Below, one piece after another: positions 7,024 through 13,769 of a stretch of 14,096 nt of DNA. The position numbers and the translations under genes are program-made. This DNA comes from an uncultured bacterium. GTDB lineage: Bacteria > Verrucomicrobiota > Kiritimatiellia > CAIKKV01. How positions within the stretch are numbered: position 1 is the first letter of the stretch; every line of letters starts with the position of its first letter. Below the pieces are notes generated by a model. The model was given only the letters and a program-made list of their open reading frames with translations, was not told the origin of the DNA and ran no database searches. The DNA is taken from assembly GCA_903828035.1 (NCBI GenBank), contig CAIKKV010000672.1:1-14096 (forward strand). The letters run 5' to 3'.

Positions 7024-8223
7024 ATGATTTCTAAAGCATTGATTGACCGGTTGTTCGGCGCGGCGTCCATTCAGCGGTGGAACGATCACGTGCGTCCCGT
7101 GGAGCTGACCGAGCTGGACAAGCAGGCGCATAAGGCGATCATCGTGTACCTGCTCGCCAAGTTCGAGGAGGACCGGCGGGGCGGGGAGGGCCTGGATTGG
7201 TCGTTCCTGATTGACGGGCTGATCTTCGAGTTCCTCCCGCGCGTGGTGCTGACGGATCTCAAGGCGCCGTTCTTTCACCGGCTGATGAGCACGCATGGCG
7301 AAAAGGTCAACCGCCACGTCCTGAAAGAGCTGGAGCCGGAGCTGGAATCGATGGGCGATCTTCATGCGCGGCTGGGGGCGTATCTGGCTGGCGAGCGAAG
7401 CAATTGCCGGGAGCGGCGCATCCTGAAGGCGGCCCACTATCTCGCCACGCAGTGGGAGTTCCGCATGGTCTATCACAGCGGGCCGTTCCTCTATGGCATT
7501 GAGAGGACGCGCGAGGAGATCGAAAACCAGCTCGAGGATTACATCGATCTCGTCGGCGTCCGGAAGATCAACCTCAAGCAGAAGGCGTACGGCTTTGTGG
7601 ACCTGTGCGGCCAGTTGCGGTTCCAGCAGCGCTGGGCGCAGACGCCGCGCATGCCGAGCACCTCCGTGCTGGGGCACTCCCTGTTCACGGCCATCCTGGC
7701 GTACCTGTTCGGCGCGGATCGCGGATTCTGTCCCGTGCGTAGGAGGAATAATTTCCTGGGCGCGCTGATGCACGATCTGCCCGAGGTTTTCACCCGCGAC
7801 ATTATCTCGCCCATTAAGAAATCGATCGAAGGGCTGGAGCAGTTTGTGGAGGAGGAGGAGCGGTCCCTGGTCCGGGAAAACCTGCTTCCGCTGCTTCCGG
7901 AAACGTGGCACAGCCAGGTGATCTACTTTGTTGAGAAGCCGTTCGAAAATCGGATCCGGGAAAAGGGGCAGCGGCGCGCGGTGACCTCGGCCGAACTGGA
8001 TTCCACGTATAACAAGGATTCGTTTGATCCGGTGGACGGCGTGCTCATCAAGAGTTGCGACTTGCTCAGCGCCATGGTGGAAGCCGGCAAGTCGATTGAA
8101 ATTGGAATTGCCCCGCCGGCCCTGATCAAGGGCGTGGGCGAGATTATGAAAGCGCGTTCCGAAAAAACGGGCGACGCCATTCCCGTCGAGTATTTCCAAA
8201 TGTATCAGCCGAAGGGGAGCTGA
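7024..8223 (+). CDS. HD-domain phosphohydrolase
   Basis: The 399-residue protein carries an HD domain in its second half: H218 in VLGHSLFTAILAYLFG, the paired H250-D251 in FLGALMHDLPEVFTRDIISPIKK, and a late aspartate, D346, in LIKSCDLLSAMVEAGK. These fit the H...HD...D metal site of the YfbR/HD_3-type group, whose members remove phosphate from nucleotides. The N-terminal half (about 1-200) has an HKAIIVYLL helix and a charged helical region without a motif I can name. The start is ATG 7024, preceded by GAGGCGAG as a weak ribosome-binding site. It stands alone between the aminopeptidase and a convergent toxin-antitoxin operon. The substrate is not predictable. Confidence 0.85.
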   Translation: MISKALIDRLFGAASIQRWNDHVRPVELTELDKQAHKAIIVYLLAKFEEDRRGGEGLDWSFLIDGLIFEFLPRVVLTDLKAPFFHRLMSTHGEKVNRHVLKELEPELESMGDLHARLGAYLAGERSNCRERRILKAAHYLATQWEFRMVYHSGPFLYGIERTREEIENQLEDYIDLVGVRKINLKQKAYGFVDLCGQLRFQQRWAQTPRMPSTSVLGHSLFTAILAYLFGADRGFCPVRRRNNFLGALMHDLPEVFTRDIISPIKKSIEGLEQFVEEEERSLVRENLLPLLPETWHSQVIYFVEKPFENRIREKGQRRAVTSAELDSTYNKDSFDPVDGVLIKSCDLLSAMVEAGKSIEIGIAPPALIKGVGEIMKARSEKTGDAIPVEYFQMYQPKGS

Positions 8224-8249
8224 GGGGAAGGCGGCCTTGCCAATGAGGG

Positions 8250-8276
8250 TAGGGCGAGGCGTCCCTGCCGAGCCGC
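8250..8276 (+). repeat. 27-bp dispersed repeat, copy A
   Basis: This segment begins TAGGGCGAGGCG and ends TGCCGAGCCGC. It matches 23 of 27 bases of the copy at 9014-9040. The two copies flank the mntA-hepT operon in direct orientation. The arms GGCGAGGC and GCCGAGCC are imperfectly complementary, so it may be a REP-like hairpin. Confidence 0.6.
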
Positions 8277-8278
8277 GA

Positions 8279-8313
8279 GGGGGAGCCGCGATTAACGACT
8301 ATTAGGCTTCCCC
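8279..8313. terminator. possible bidirectional stem-loop between convergent genes
   Basis: GGGGGAGCC (8279-8287) can pair with GGCTTCCCC (8305-8313), 9 bp including one G-T wobble, around a 17-nt loop. It lies between the convergent HD-domain gene and hepT, right before the hepT stop. There is no T-tract, so a terminator role is a guess from position. Confidence 0.3.
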
Positions 8314-8314
8314 A

Positions 8315-8650
8315 TTAACGCAGGATGTCCGGAAGGGCGGCCAACAGGGGAGGAATATGGTGTTGAACGGCATCCCAGACGATCTCGTCGTCAACCGAAT
8401 CGTAGCCGTGAATGATGCGGTTTCGCATCCCGACAATCCGCGGCACATCGGAAAGGGAAGACAGAATTGCCGGGTTTGATTCGGAGGCCCGATTCAGCGC
8501 CTCTCCGAGAATTTCAAACTGACGCTCGACGGCGGACCGTAGCATCAGGTTGCCGGAGTAGTCGTCAAAGGAGACGTCCGCCGTAAAGGATTGAATGGCG
8601 CGACAGGCTCCGATGGCATCATGGATGCGTTGTTTGAATTCCGCGGTCAT
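8315..8650 (-). CDS. hepT: HepT-like HEPN ribonuclease toxin
   Basis: The 111-residue protein is a HEPN (DUF86) family member. It contains RNRIIHGY: R76, four residues, H81, then Y83, the RX4HXY motif of HepT toxins. In the Shewanella HepT system this site is the RNase centre, and the tyrosine is modified with AMP by the partner MntA. Other family blocks are LRSAVERQFEILGEAL and a helical C-terminus. The start lies 32 nt inside the end of mntA, so translation follows mntA. All motif residues are intact, so both activity and regulation are probably retained. The target is likely RNA (tRNA in described systems), but not shown here. Confidence 0.9.
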   Translation of the reverse strand: MTAEFKQRIHDAIGACRAIQSFTADVSFDDYSGNLMLRSAVERQFEILGEALNRASESNPAILSSLSDVPRIVGMRNRIIHGYDSVDDEIVWDAVQHHIPPLLAALPDILR

Positions 8651-8948
8651 AGAGTGTCTCTTTGGTGCGGTCGAGGGTCTGCCGGAAGTAGGGGTTGCGG
8701 ATGGATCGAGGAGTCAGGAGATCCACATGGCGCCCAAAAAGGCGTTCCAGTGCTTCCGCAAAATCGAGGTACCGATTCAACTGGCCTGAGATCGACCGTT
8801 CCTCAAATTCGATGATAAAATCCAGGTCGCTGGAGGAGGGGTCGAACTGGCCTGTGGCTGCGGAGCCGAACAGATCGAGACGCTCAACCTTGTATTGGCG
8901 GCAGAGGCTGGTCAGTTCGCCGCGTTTCTGTTGAATCAAATCGATCAT
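8619..8948 (-). CDS. mntA: MntA-like nucleotidyltransferase antitoxin
   Basis: The 109-residue protein has the minimal nucleotidyltransferase motif LFGSAATGQFDPSSSDLDF: G28-S29, eleven residues, then D41-x-D43, with a third acidic residue D76 in RHVDLLTP. In the MNT-HEPN system MntA transfers AMP from ATP to a tyrosine of HepT and so switches off the toxin. Here it is the promoter-proximal gene and overlaps hepT by 32 nt. The start ATG (8948-8946) is supported by a promoter ending 6 nt upstream and by the usual short N-terminal helix. All three catalytic acids are present, so the antitoxin is probably active. Base composition seems a little less GC-rich than the flanking core genes. Confidence 0.9.
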   Translation of the reverse strand: MIDLIQQKRGELTSLCRQYKVERLDLFGSAATGQFDPSSSDLDFIIEFEERSISGQLNRYLDFAEALERLFGRHVDLLTPRSIRNPYFRQTLDRTKETLYDRGIQTTHP

Positions 8949-8983
8949 GTCTTCAATATACAGGGGCGCGACATGGTCTTCAA
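8949..8983 (-). promoter_or_regulatory. mntA-hepT promoter, predicted leaderless
   Basis: On the minus strand TTGAAG (8983-8978, 4/6) is followed by exactly 17 nt and TATATT (8960-8955, 5/6), then only 6 nt to the mntA ATG. There is no room for a ribosome-binding site, so the mRNA should be leaderless. Confidence 0.6.
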
Positions 8984-9013
8984 CCCAATTCAGGAGGGGG
9001 TTCGAAGAACTAA

Positions 9014-9040
9014 TAGGGCGAGGCGCCTATGCCGAGTCGC
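9014..9040 (+). repeat. 27-bp dispersed repeat, copy B
   Basis: This begins TAGGGCGAGGCG and ends TGCCGAGTCGC, and differs from copy A (8250-8276) at four bases. It sits between the mntA promoter and the RHS fragment, ending 10 nt before the RHS homology starts. Confidence 0.6.
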
Positions 9041-9049
9041 TATGATTAA

Positions 9050-9928
9050 AACGACCAGATCGGCAACCGCACCCGGTCGGACCTTGGCAAATGGACCCGA
9101 CAGTTCGACTACTCGGCCAACAACGTCAACCAGTACACGCAGCGGTCGGTTCCCGACGAGTTTCCGTTCTACGGCACGGCCTCGACCTCGGCGACCGTTT
9201 TTGTGAATAATGCGCTGGCCTCGCGGTACGGCATGTACTACTCCTCCGTGCTGGCGGCCACGAATTCAACCACGGCCGACTACAAGAAGGTCGTGGTTGA
9301 AGCGTCCGCCACCAACAGCTACACGGCCAGCGCTGGGCGAGTGTTCGTGGCCAAGACTCCGGAGGTCTTCACGTATGATGCCGACGGCGACATGACTTCC
9401 GATGGGCGGTTCACCTACGAATGGAACGCGGAGAACCGGTTGGAAAAGGCGAGGACGCTGTTGAGCGGTTTGCCCACCAATGTGCCCGTGATGAGGCTGG
9501 TTTTCAATTACGACCATCAGGGGCGCAGGATCTCCATGGTGCGCTCCAAGTACGAGGGCGGGGCGTGGGTCTGGCAGGTGAACAGGAAGTTCATTTACGA
9601 TGGATGGAATCTGGTAGGGGAGACCCGCAACGCCAACTCCGTGACCGTCACGAAAGGGTATGTCTGGGGGCTGGACTTGAGCGGGACGTTGCAGGGCGCG
9701 GGGGGCGTGGGCGGATTGCTCAATGCCAGCTTTGGCGGAGCCACAACGATGGCCAATTACATCGCCTACGACGGCAACGGCAATGTGACGGATTTGATAG
9801 GGGGCAACGGCGTGAAGCGGGCTCATTATGAATATGACCCCTTCGGCAATCCCGCCACGGAGACCGGGACGCTTGCGGCTTCCAATCCGTTCCGCTTCTC
9901 CACGAAGTATTGTGAGGCGAGAAGTTGA
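9050..9928 (+). pseudogene. RHS/YD-repeat protein fragment, truncated at both ends
   Basis: The frame reads NDQIGNRTRSDLGKW directly after an in-frame TAA (9047-9049), with no start codon. It then has RHS/YD-repeat motifs: FTYDADGDMTSDGRFTYEWN, RLVFNYDHQGRRISM, RKFIYDGWNLVGE, YIAYDGNGNVTDLI and AHYEYDPFGNPATETG. It ends at NPFRFSTKYCEARS and a stop. Intact proteins of this type usually continue after FSTKY into a RYY.P..GRW core boundary, then a variable tip. Here both the upstream repeats and the core boundary are missing, so about 290 codons of an originally very large surface or secreted protein remain. A GTG at 9203 could start a partial product, but I consider it a relic. The 3' junction is near 9911. 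Confidence 0.85.
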
Positions 9929-9944
9929 CGCCATTACTTGGAGT

Positions 9945-11048
9945 TCACAGCTTGACCTGGTAGCGGACGCTGCGGCCGCCACCGGTTGAAACGAGGACGT
10001 TTTTTTTGACCAGGTCCTGGAGGTCGCGCGTGGCGGTCGGCTTGGTTGTTCCTGTAATTATTCGATATTTATCAGCGCTCAGGCCGCCTTCAAAACCGTC
10101 GGCGCCTTCCCTGAGCATCCGCCGCAACACTTTGAGTTGCCGCTCATTGAGCTGCTCCTGAACCCGGGCGAACAGCCGGGCCTTTTTCAGCGTAAACTCA
10201 ATGGTGGACTCGGCCTGGTTCTGGGCGGTGAGCAGCATGCGCGTGAACCAGGCGATCCAGAGGGTGATCTCATTCGAGCTCTGTCCCTGTTTCAATGCTG
10301 AATAGTAACCGGCCCTGTCGGTTTCGATGGATTGGGAAAGGCTCAGCAAGACCGGTCGACCGGCTCCCTGCGAGATCGCCTTTTCCGCAATCGTCCGTCC
10401 GATCCTGCCATTTCCATCCTCAAACGGGTGGATCGATTCGAAATAGAGATGGGCGATGGCCGCCCGCACGGGCGCCCATTTTATTTCGGTTGCACCGCCC
10501 GGTCCCGTCTGGTTGAACCAGGTGATAAAGAGACGCATTTCATGCGGGACCCTGGCGGAAGGGGGGGCTTCAAAATGAACGGTCTCCTTGCCGATCGTTC
10601 CGGAAACAACCTGCATGGGCTCGCCGTGTGTGCGCCATTCGCCGGAGTGAACGTGGCGGGAGCCTTTCATCAGCATCCGATGCCAGGCAAACAAAAGTTC
10701 CTCGCTTAACGGGAGCTGCCAGTCCTTCCGGACGCAGAGCATCAGTTCCGCGATCCCCTCCGCCCGCTTGTCGCCGATAGGCTCCGCGGTTTTGTTCAGG
10801 CCCAGATTGTTTTGGATCGACGAAAGCACATCGTGACGCCGGAGATGCTCGCCTTCGATTTCGGAGGTCTTAATGGCTTCTGAAACCATTAAATTGATCA
10901 GCGTCTCGCTTTGGAGATTCTGTGGCATGGCATCAAGCAGGCCCCCAAGACGCCCGACTTTCTCGGTAAAGGCCAGGACCAGTCCTTCGAGTTCGGTTGC
11001 TTTATACGTGAAATTGGGCCAGTCCGATTGCTCCCAGTTGTAGCTCAT
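9945..11048 (-). CDS. Fic-domain AMPylase-type protein with N-terminal inhibitory motif and C-terminal winged helix
   Basis: From ATG 11048-11046 the protein has 367 residues. The Fic core motif HPFEDGNGRIGR is complete at 207-218, with catalytic H207. The inhibitory helix motif TSEIEG (61-66) fits (S/T)xxxE(G/N), placing it with Fic proteins that keep their inhibitor in the same chain (class II). The start WEQSDWPNFTYKATEL resembles the DUF4172 domain often found before Fic. The C-terminus (about 300-365: TATRDLQDLVKKNVLVSTGGGRSVRYQV) looks like a winged helix-turn-helix. Fic enzymes usually transfer AMP from ATP to a hydroxyl of a target protein. An in-frame ATG 63 nt upstream would add a poor N-terminal extension across the operator-like repeats, so I prefer 11048. 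The wHTH and upstream palindrome suggest autoregulation. Confidence 0.9.
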   Translation of the reverse strand: MSYNWEQSDWPNFTYKATELEGLVLAFTEKVGRLGGLLDAMPQNLQSETLINLMVSEAIKTSEIEGEHLRRHDVLSSIQNNLGLNKTAEPIGDKRAEGIAELMLCVRKDWQLPLSEELLFAWHRMLMKGSRHVHSGEWRTHGEPMQVVSGTIGKETVHFEAPPSARVPHEMRLFITWFNQTGPGGATEIKWAPVRAAIAHLYFESIHPFEDGNGRIGRTIAEKAISQGAGRPVLLSLSQSIETDRAGYYSALKQGQSSNEITLWIAWFTRMLLTAQNQAESTIEFTLKKARLFARVQEQLNERQLKVLRRMLREGADGFEGGLSADKYRIITGTTKPTATRDLQDLVKKNVLVSTGGGRSVRYQVKL

Positions 11049-11054
11049 GAGGCG

Positions 11055-11060
11055 TTTATA
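11055..11060 (-). promoter_or_regulatory. fic -10 element, predicted leaderless
   Basis: TATAAA on the minus strand (5/6 to consensus) lies 6 nt before the fic ATG. No good -35 hexamer is found 16-18 nt upstream; the inverted repeat at 11067-11102 lies just there, so the region may need an activator or be blocked by a repressor. Confidence 0.4.
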
Positions 11061-11066
11061 ACACAG

Positions 11067-11123
11067 ATTCGGCTCAAATATACATATATTTTTGAGCCGA
11101 ATAGGGTTCATATTCGGCTCATT
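11067..11123. promoter_or_regulatory. operator-like region: inverted repeat plus a third half-site
   Basis: ATTCGGCTCAAA (11067-11078) and its exact reverse complement TTTGAGCCGAAT (11091-11102) form a perfect 12-bp inverted repeat around a 12-nt AT-rich centre. A third copy, ATTCGGCTCA (11112-11121), follows in direct orientation. The region is immediately upstream of the fic -10 and directly after the cbpM stop. Likely a binding site for a dimeric regulator, possibly Fic's own winged helix; it could also form an RNA hairpin. Confidence 0.65.
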
Positions 11124-11126
11124 TGC

Positions 11127-11465
11127 CTAATGATCGCGTAAAAATCGAAGCTCGGCGCGCAGTCGCTCCACCTCATCAAGCAGGTCGAACACGAGTTTGA
11201 GCCTGCTTAATTCGCTTTGACGGAGATTTCGATAATACTCAATCCGCCGGATGGCATAGATCGCCTCTTCCGTGAAAGCCATGATTCCGTGTGGCGGCTG
11301 CAAGACGGGCCGCACAAGACCGGCGTTGCAATAGACCAGGATGGAATGACGGGAGACGCCCGAGAGATGTTCGGCCACATCGAGGCTGTAAAGAACGTCG
11401 GGTGTCGGCTGGAACAGCTCGATTGACAGGGCTGTGGAGTTGTCCGATTCGGATCGTTTACTCAT
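11127..11465 (-). CDS. cbpM: CbpM-like chaperone modulator (MerR-type fold)
   Basis: The 112-residue protein has a MerR-like helix-turn-helix segment (YSLDVAEHLSGVSRHSILVYCNAGLVRP) followed by FTEEAIYAIRRIEYYRNL and a C-terminal helix DLLDEVERLRAELRFLRDH. This layout matches CbpM, which binds the J-domain of CbpA and restrains its co-chaperone activity. The first 8 nt overlap the end of the dnaJ/cbpA C-terminal fragment (ATGAGTAA), so it was translationally coupled to cbpA. The IS in cbpA now separates it from the natural promoter, so its expression is probably reduced or depends on readthrough from the IS. The protein itself appears intact. Confidence 0.8.
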   Translation of the reverse strand: MSKRSESDNSTALSIELFQPTPDVLYSLDVAEHLSGVSRHSILVYCNAGLVRPVLQPPHGIMAFTEEAIYAIRRIEYYRNLRQSELSRLKLVFDLLDEVERLRAELRFLRDH

Positions 11466-11846
11466 GAGCGTTCCTCGGATTGAAGGATGAGGCCGCGGCC
11501 AACTTCTCCCAAATGATTTGTTGATCCGGCGTCACTTGTGGAGGGATCTGGATGATGACGGTGGCGTAGAGGTCGCCCCGCGTGCCGGCGCCCGAGGGCA
11601 ATCCCTTTCCACGTAAACGAAAACGCCTCTGCGCCATTGTTCCGGGCGGAATCTTCAAGGCGACTATCCCGTCGAGCGTCGGCATGTCGATTGTGGCGCC
11701 CAGCACCGCCTCCCAGGGAGTCAGCTCCAGATCGGCATGCAGATCGGAGCCTTGCACCCGGAAATCGGGGTGCTTGGCAAAGGCGACCCGCAAATACAGG
11801 TTCCCCGGGTCGCCGCCTCCCAGGCCTTCCCCGCCTTTACCGGCTA
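11458..11846 (-). pseudogene. cbpA: CbpA/DnaJ C-terminal fragment (downstream of IS)
   Basis: After the IS insertion the frame resumes with AGKGGEGLGGGDPGNLYLRV, FRVQGSDLHADLELTPWEAVLGA, and GTMAQRRFRLRGKGLPSG, ending NPRNAHE. These are the second half of the C-terminal substrate-binding region (CTD I/II) of a type II DnaJ/CbpA protein. Removing the IS and one TA copy rejoins it in frame to the fragment at 13009-13578, giving an intact 318-residue protein, near the 306 of E. coli CbpA. On its own it has no start codon; the frame remains open into the IS with a possible ATG at 11922. The stop overlaps the cbpM start. Confidence 0.9.
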
Positions 11847-12929
11847 GTCTCCTGTCCCAGAAATAACATGGCACAGCCTTGCGAGTTTTGCCAAAATCGA
11901 ATCTGCCGTCGCAGTCCAACAAAAAGGACGACAGTTTTTATTGTAGGCTTTGACAAAGTGGTCAATCCGAGTGATCAGCTCTTTTGTGCTTCGGAATGAA
12001 CCCCTTCGAATGGCGCGTTGTGTAATGAGCCCAAACCATCGTTCAACCTGGTTTAGCCATGATGAATAGGTTGGGGTAAAGTGCACGTGGAAACGTGGTC
12101 GTTGGGCCAACCAAGCCCGCACCTTGGGGTGTTTATGGCTACAATAATTGTCCATTACCAAATGCAGGTCGAGATTGGCGGGGACATTACTCTCAATGTG
12201 ATTAAGAAACGTGAGCAATTCTTGATGCCGATGTCGAGGCTGGCATTTACCGATGATCTCCCCGCTGGCGATGTCTAATGCCGCAAACAATGTAGTTGTC
12301 CCGTGCCTGACATAGTTGTGTGTAATGCCTTCCACGTATCCCAGACCCATGGGCAATATCGGCTGAGTGCGTTCTAACGCTTGGCATTGGCTCTTTTCGT
12401 CCACACAAAGAACAACCGCATTTTCCGGGGGATTAAGATAAAGCCCGACGATATCGCGCACCTTTTCAATGAAGAAGGGGTCCGTTGAAAACTTAAAGGA
12501 TTTATGGCGATGCGGCTGGAGCCCAAACGCACTCCAAATTCTTTGGACTGTTGATTTGGATATGCCAGTCTCCTCGGCGATAAGTCGTGTTGTCCAATGA
12601 GTGGCGTCCTTGGGTCGGCTTTTTAATGTCTGGTTGATTAGCTGTGCGATCTGTTCGTCCCCAACAGAACGAGGCCGTCCAGGGCGCAGTTCGTCGTGTA
12701 TCCCCTGCAGTCCGAACTCTAGAAACCGTTGCCGCCATCTCCCTACGCCGTTGCGGTGTAGCCCAACCTGTTTGGCGATAAAGCGATTCTCAATTCCCTG
12801 TGCCGCCAACAGAACAACCCGAGCTCTAACTGATATTGAGCGTGGAATGCTATGGGACCGGCAAATGGATTCCAGTTGTTCTTTAATTTCCGGCTCTAAA
12901 TTGATCGGACTGGCCACATTCTTTGACAT
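11844..12929 (-). CDS. IS630-family transposase
   Basis: From ATG 12929-12927 the protein has 361 residues; a very strong GGAGGAGGAACC Shine-Dalgarno sequence just upstream supports this start over the in-frame ATG at 12962. The N-terminal part has a helix-turn-helix region (IAKQVGLHRNGVGRWRQRF, then LRPGRPR). The catalytic DDE triad is visible as VLCVDEKSQ (first D), LVMDNYCSHK (second D) and TYSSWLNQVERWFGLI (E). It cuts and joins the element ends at TA sites. Its TAG stop is not inside the element: it is made from the TA target duplication plus the G of the host CTAG. The gene is unbroken and probably active. Confidence 0.95.
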   Translation of the reverse strand: MSKNVASPINLEPEIKEQLESICRSHSIPRSISVRARVVLLAAQGIENRFIAKQVGLHRNGVGRWRQRFLEFGLQGIHDELRPGRPRSVGDEQIAQLINQTLKSRPKDATHWTTRLIAEETGISKSTVQRIWSAFGLQPHRHKSFKFSTDPFFIEKVRDIVGLYLNPPENAVVLCVDEKSQCQALERTQPILPMGLGYVEGITHNYVRHGTTTLFAALDIASGEIIGKCQPRHRHQELLTFLNHIESNVPANLDLHLVMDNYCSHKHPKVRAWLAQRPRFHVHFTPTYSSWLNQVERWFGLITQRAIRRGSFRSTKELITRIDHFVKAYNKNCRPFCWTATADSILAKLARLCHVISGTGD

Positions 12930-13008
12930 TGGTTCCTCCTCCAGGATGGTGACCAGTATCATAGAAAGAATGGCATTCTAGTGCAACGTTATTTATGGGA
13001 CATAAGAC
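11847..13008 (-). mobile_element. complete IS630-family insertion sequence
   Basis: The element is 1162 bp, bounded by imperfect 28-bp terminal inverted repeats (11847-11874 and 12981-13008; 23 of 28 match, both starting GTCT and sharing TGTCCCA and AAATAAC). A duplicated TA lies on each side (11845-11846 and 13009-13010). The empty site reads CGTCTAGCC, so the target was CTAG, a known preference of IS630. It carries one transposase gene in the minus direction and appears AT-richer than the host genes. The insertion splits cbpA between codons 190 and 191. Ends, duplication and open frame all look intact, implying recent movement. Confidence 0.93.
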
Positions 13009-13578
13009 TAGACGGATGAGCTGCGCTTCCCGAACGCCGGGCGGAATTTTAACCAGCAAGGTCTGCGTGACGGATTGACCGGTGCGGGGATCGGTTCGCT
13101 GCAGGCGGATGGTGCGCGTTGAACCGTGCAGGACTTCGTCCAGGGTCACCAGGATGTCGCCTTCGATGTCCTGCCCGCGTTGCGACATGCTTTCGGCGCC
13201 CGCCCTGTATCCGCCCGGAGGGCGGCTTCTGTTGCTGAAAAATTGCTCGAAGAAATCGCTGAAGCCGGTTCCTTCGAAATGGAACTCAGGTCCCGCCCCG
13301 GCCCCTCCGCCAAAGCGGCCGTCTTGTGGCGGCGCCTGTCGTTCGGGATGGTTCCAGTTTTCGCCCAGCTCGTCATATTTCCGGCGCTTCTCCGGATCGC
13401 TCAAAACCTCGTTGGCTTCGTTGATGTCCTTGAACTTGCCCTCGGATCGGGCCTTGTCCTTTGAGACATCCGGATGATAGAGGCGGGCCAGCTTGCGAAA
13501 GGCCAGCTTGATTTCCTCGTCCGTCGCGGTGCGAGTGACGCCGAGGGTCTGATAGTAGTCCTTGAATTCAACCGGCAT
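13009..13578 (-). pseudogene. cbpA: CbpA/DnaJ N-terminal fragment (upstream of IS)
   Basis: The frame begins MPVEFKDYYQTLGVTRTATD and has a full J-domain with the HPD motif in ARLYHPDVSKDK, then a Gly/Phe-rich linker (GGGAGAGPEFHF, GTGFSDFFEQFF), and the first part of the CTD (GQDIEGDILVTLDEVLHGSTRTIRL, VKIPPGVREAQLIRL). No zinc-finger CXXCXGXG repeats appear, so it is a CbpA-type (class II) co-chaperone rather than DnaJ proper. The IS630 element interrupts it after codon 190. Translation continues 41 codons into the IS to a stop near 12883, which would give a 231-residue chimera still containing an intact J-domain. Such a product might still stimulate DnaK but lacks most of the substrate-binding domain. 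Confidence 0.92.
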
Positions 13579-13769
13579 GAGGCGGCCCCCGATAGTTACC
13601 GTTCACCGAAGCGCATCCCCGGTTCGACGCTCATGTTGGGCGATGGACTAGGACCTTTCCATAAGGAATAACCCTACTGCCGGGGGGAGTTTCAAGGGGC
13701 GCTTAACGTGTAAAGTGCGTAGCCTGCCTTTAAGGAGGCGTAGTTGTTTTCATAAGGGAAACACGGACG
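13579..13769. other. intergenic region between apt and cbpA
   Basis: This 191-nt stretch holds no credible gene. It contains a short imperfect hairpin at 13722-13739 (GCCTGCC against GGAGGC) that lies 30 nt downstream of apt but has no T-tract. TAACTA at about 13597-13602 on the minus strand could be a -10 for cbpA, without a clear -35. I see no CIRCE element. Confidence 0.4.

Noticed and set aside
6985..8199. Minus-strand open frame (404 codons) opposite the HD-domain gene
   Set aside because: The plus-strand product has a complete HD metal site, whereas the antisense product has no motif and is a GC-driven shadow.
8250..9040. CRISPR array from the repeated 27-mer
   Set aside because: There are only two copies, 0.76 kb apart with genes in between; no spacer pattern or cas genes.
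13684..13705. CTTGAAA on the minus strand upstream of cbpA, resembling a heat-shock sigma factor -35
   Set aside because: No CCCCAT-type -10 follows at 13-14 nt, and the site is over 100 nt from the cbpA ATG.
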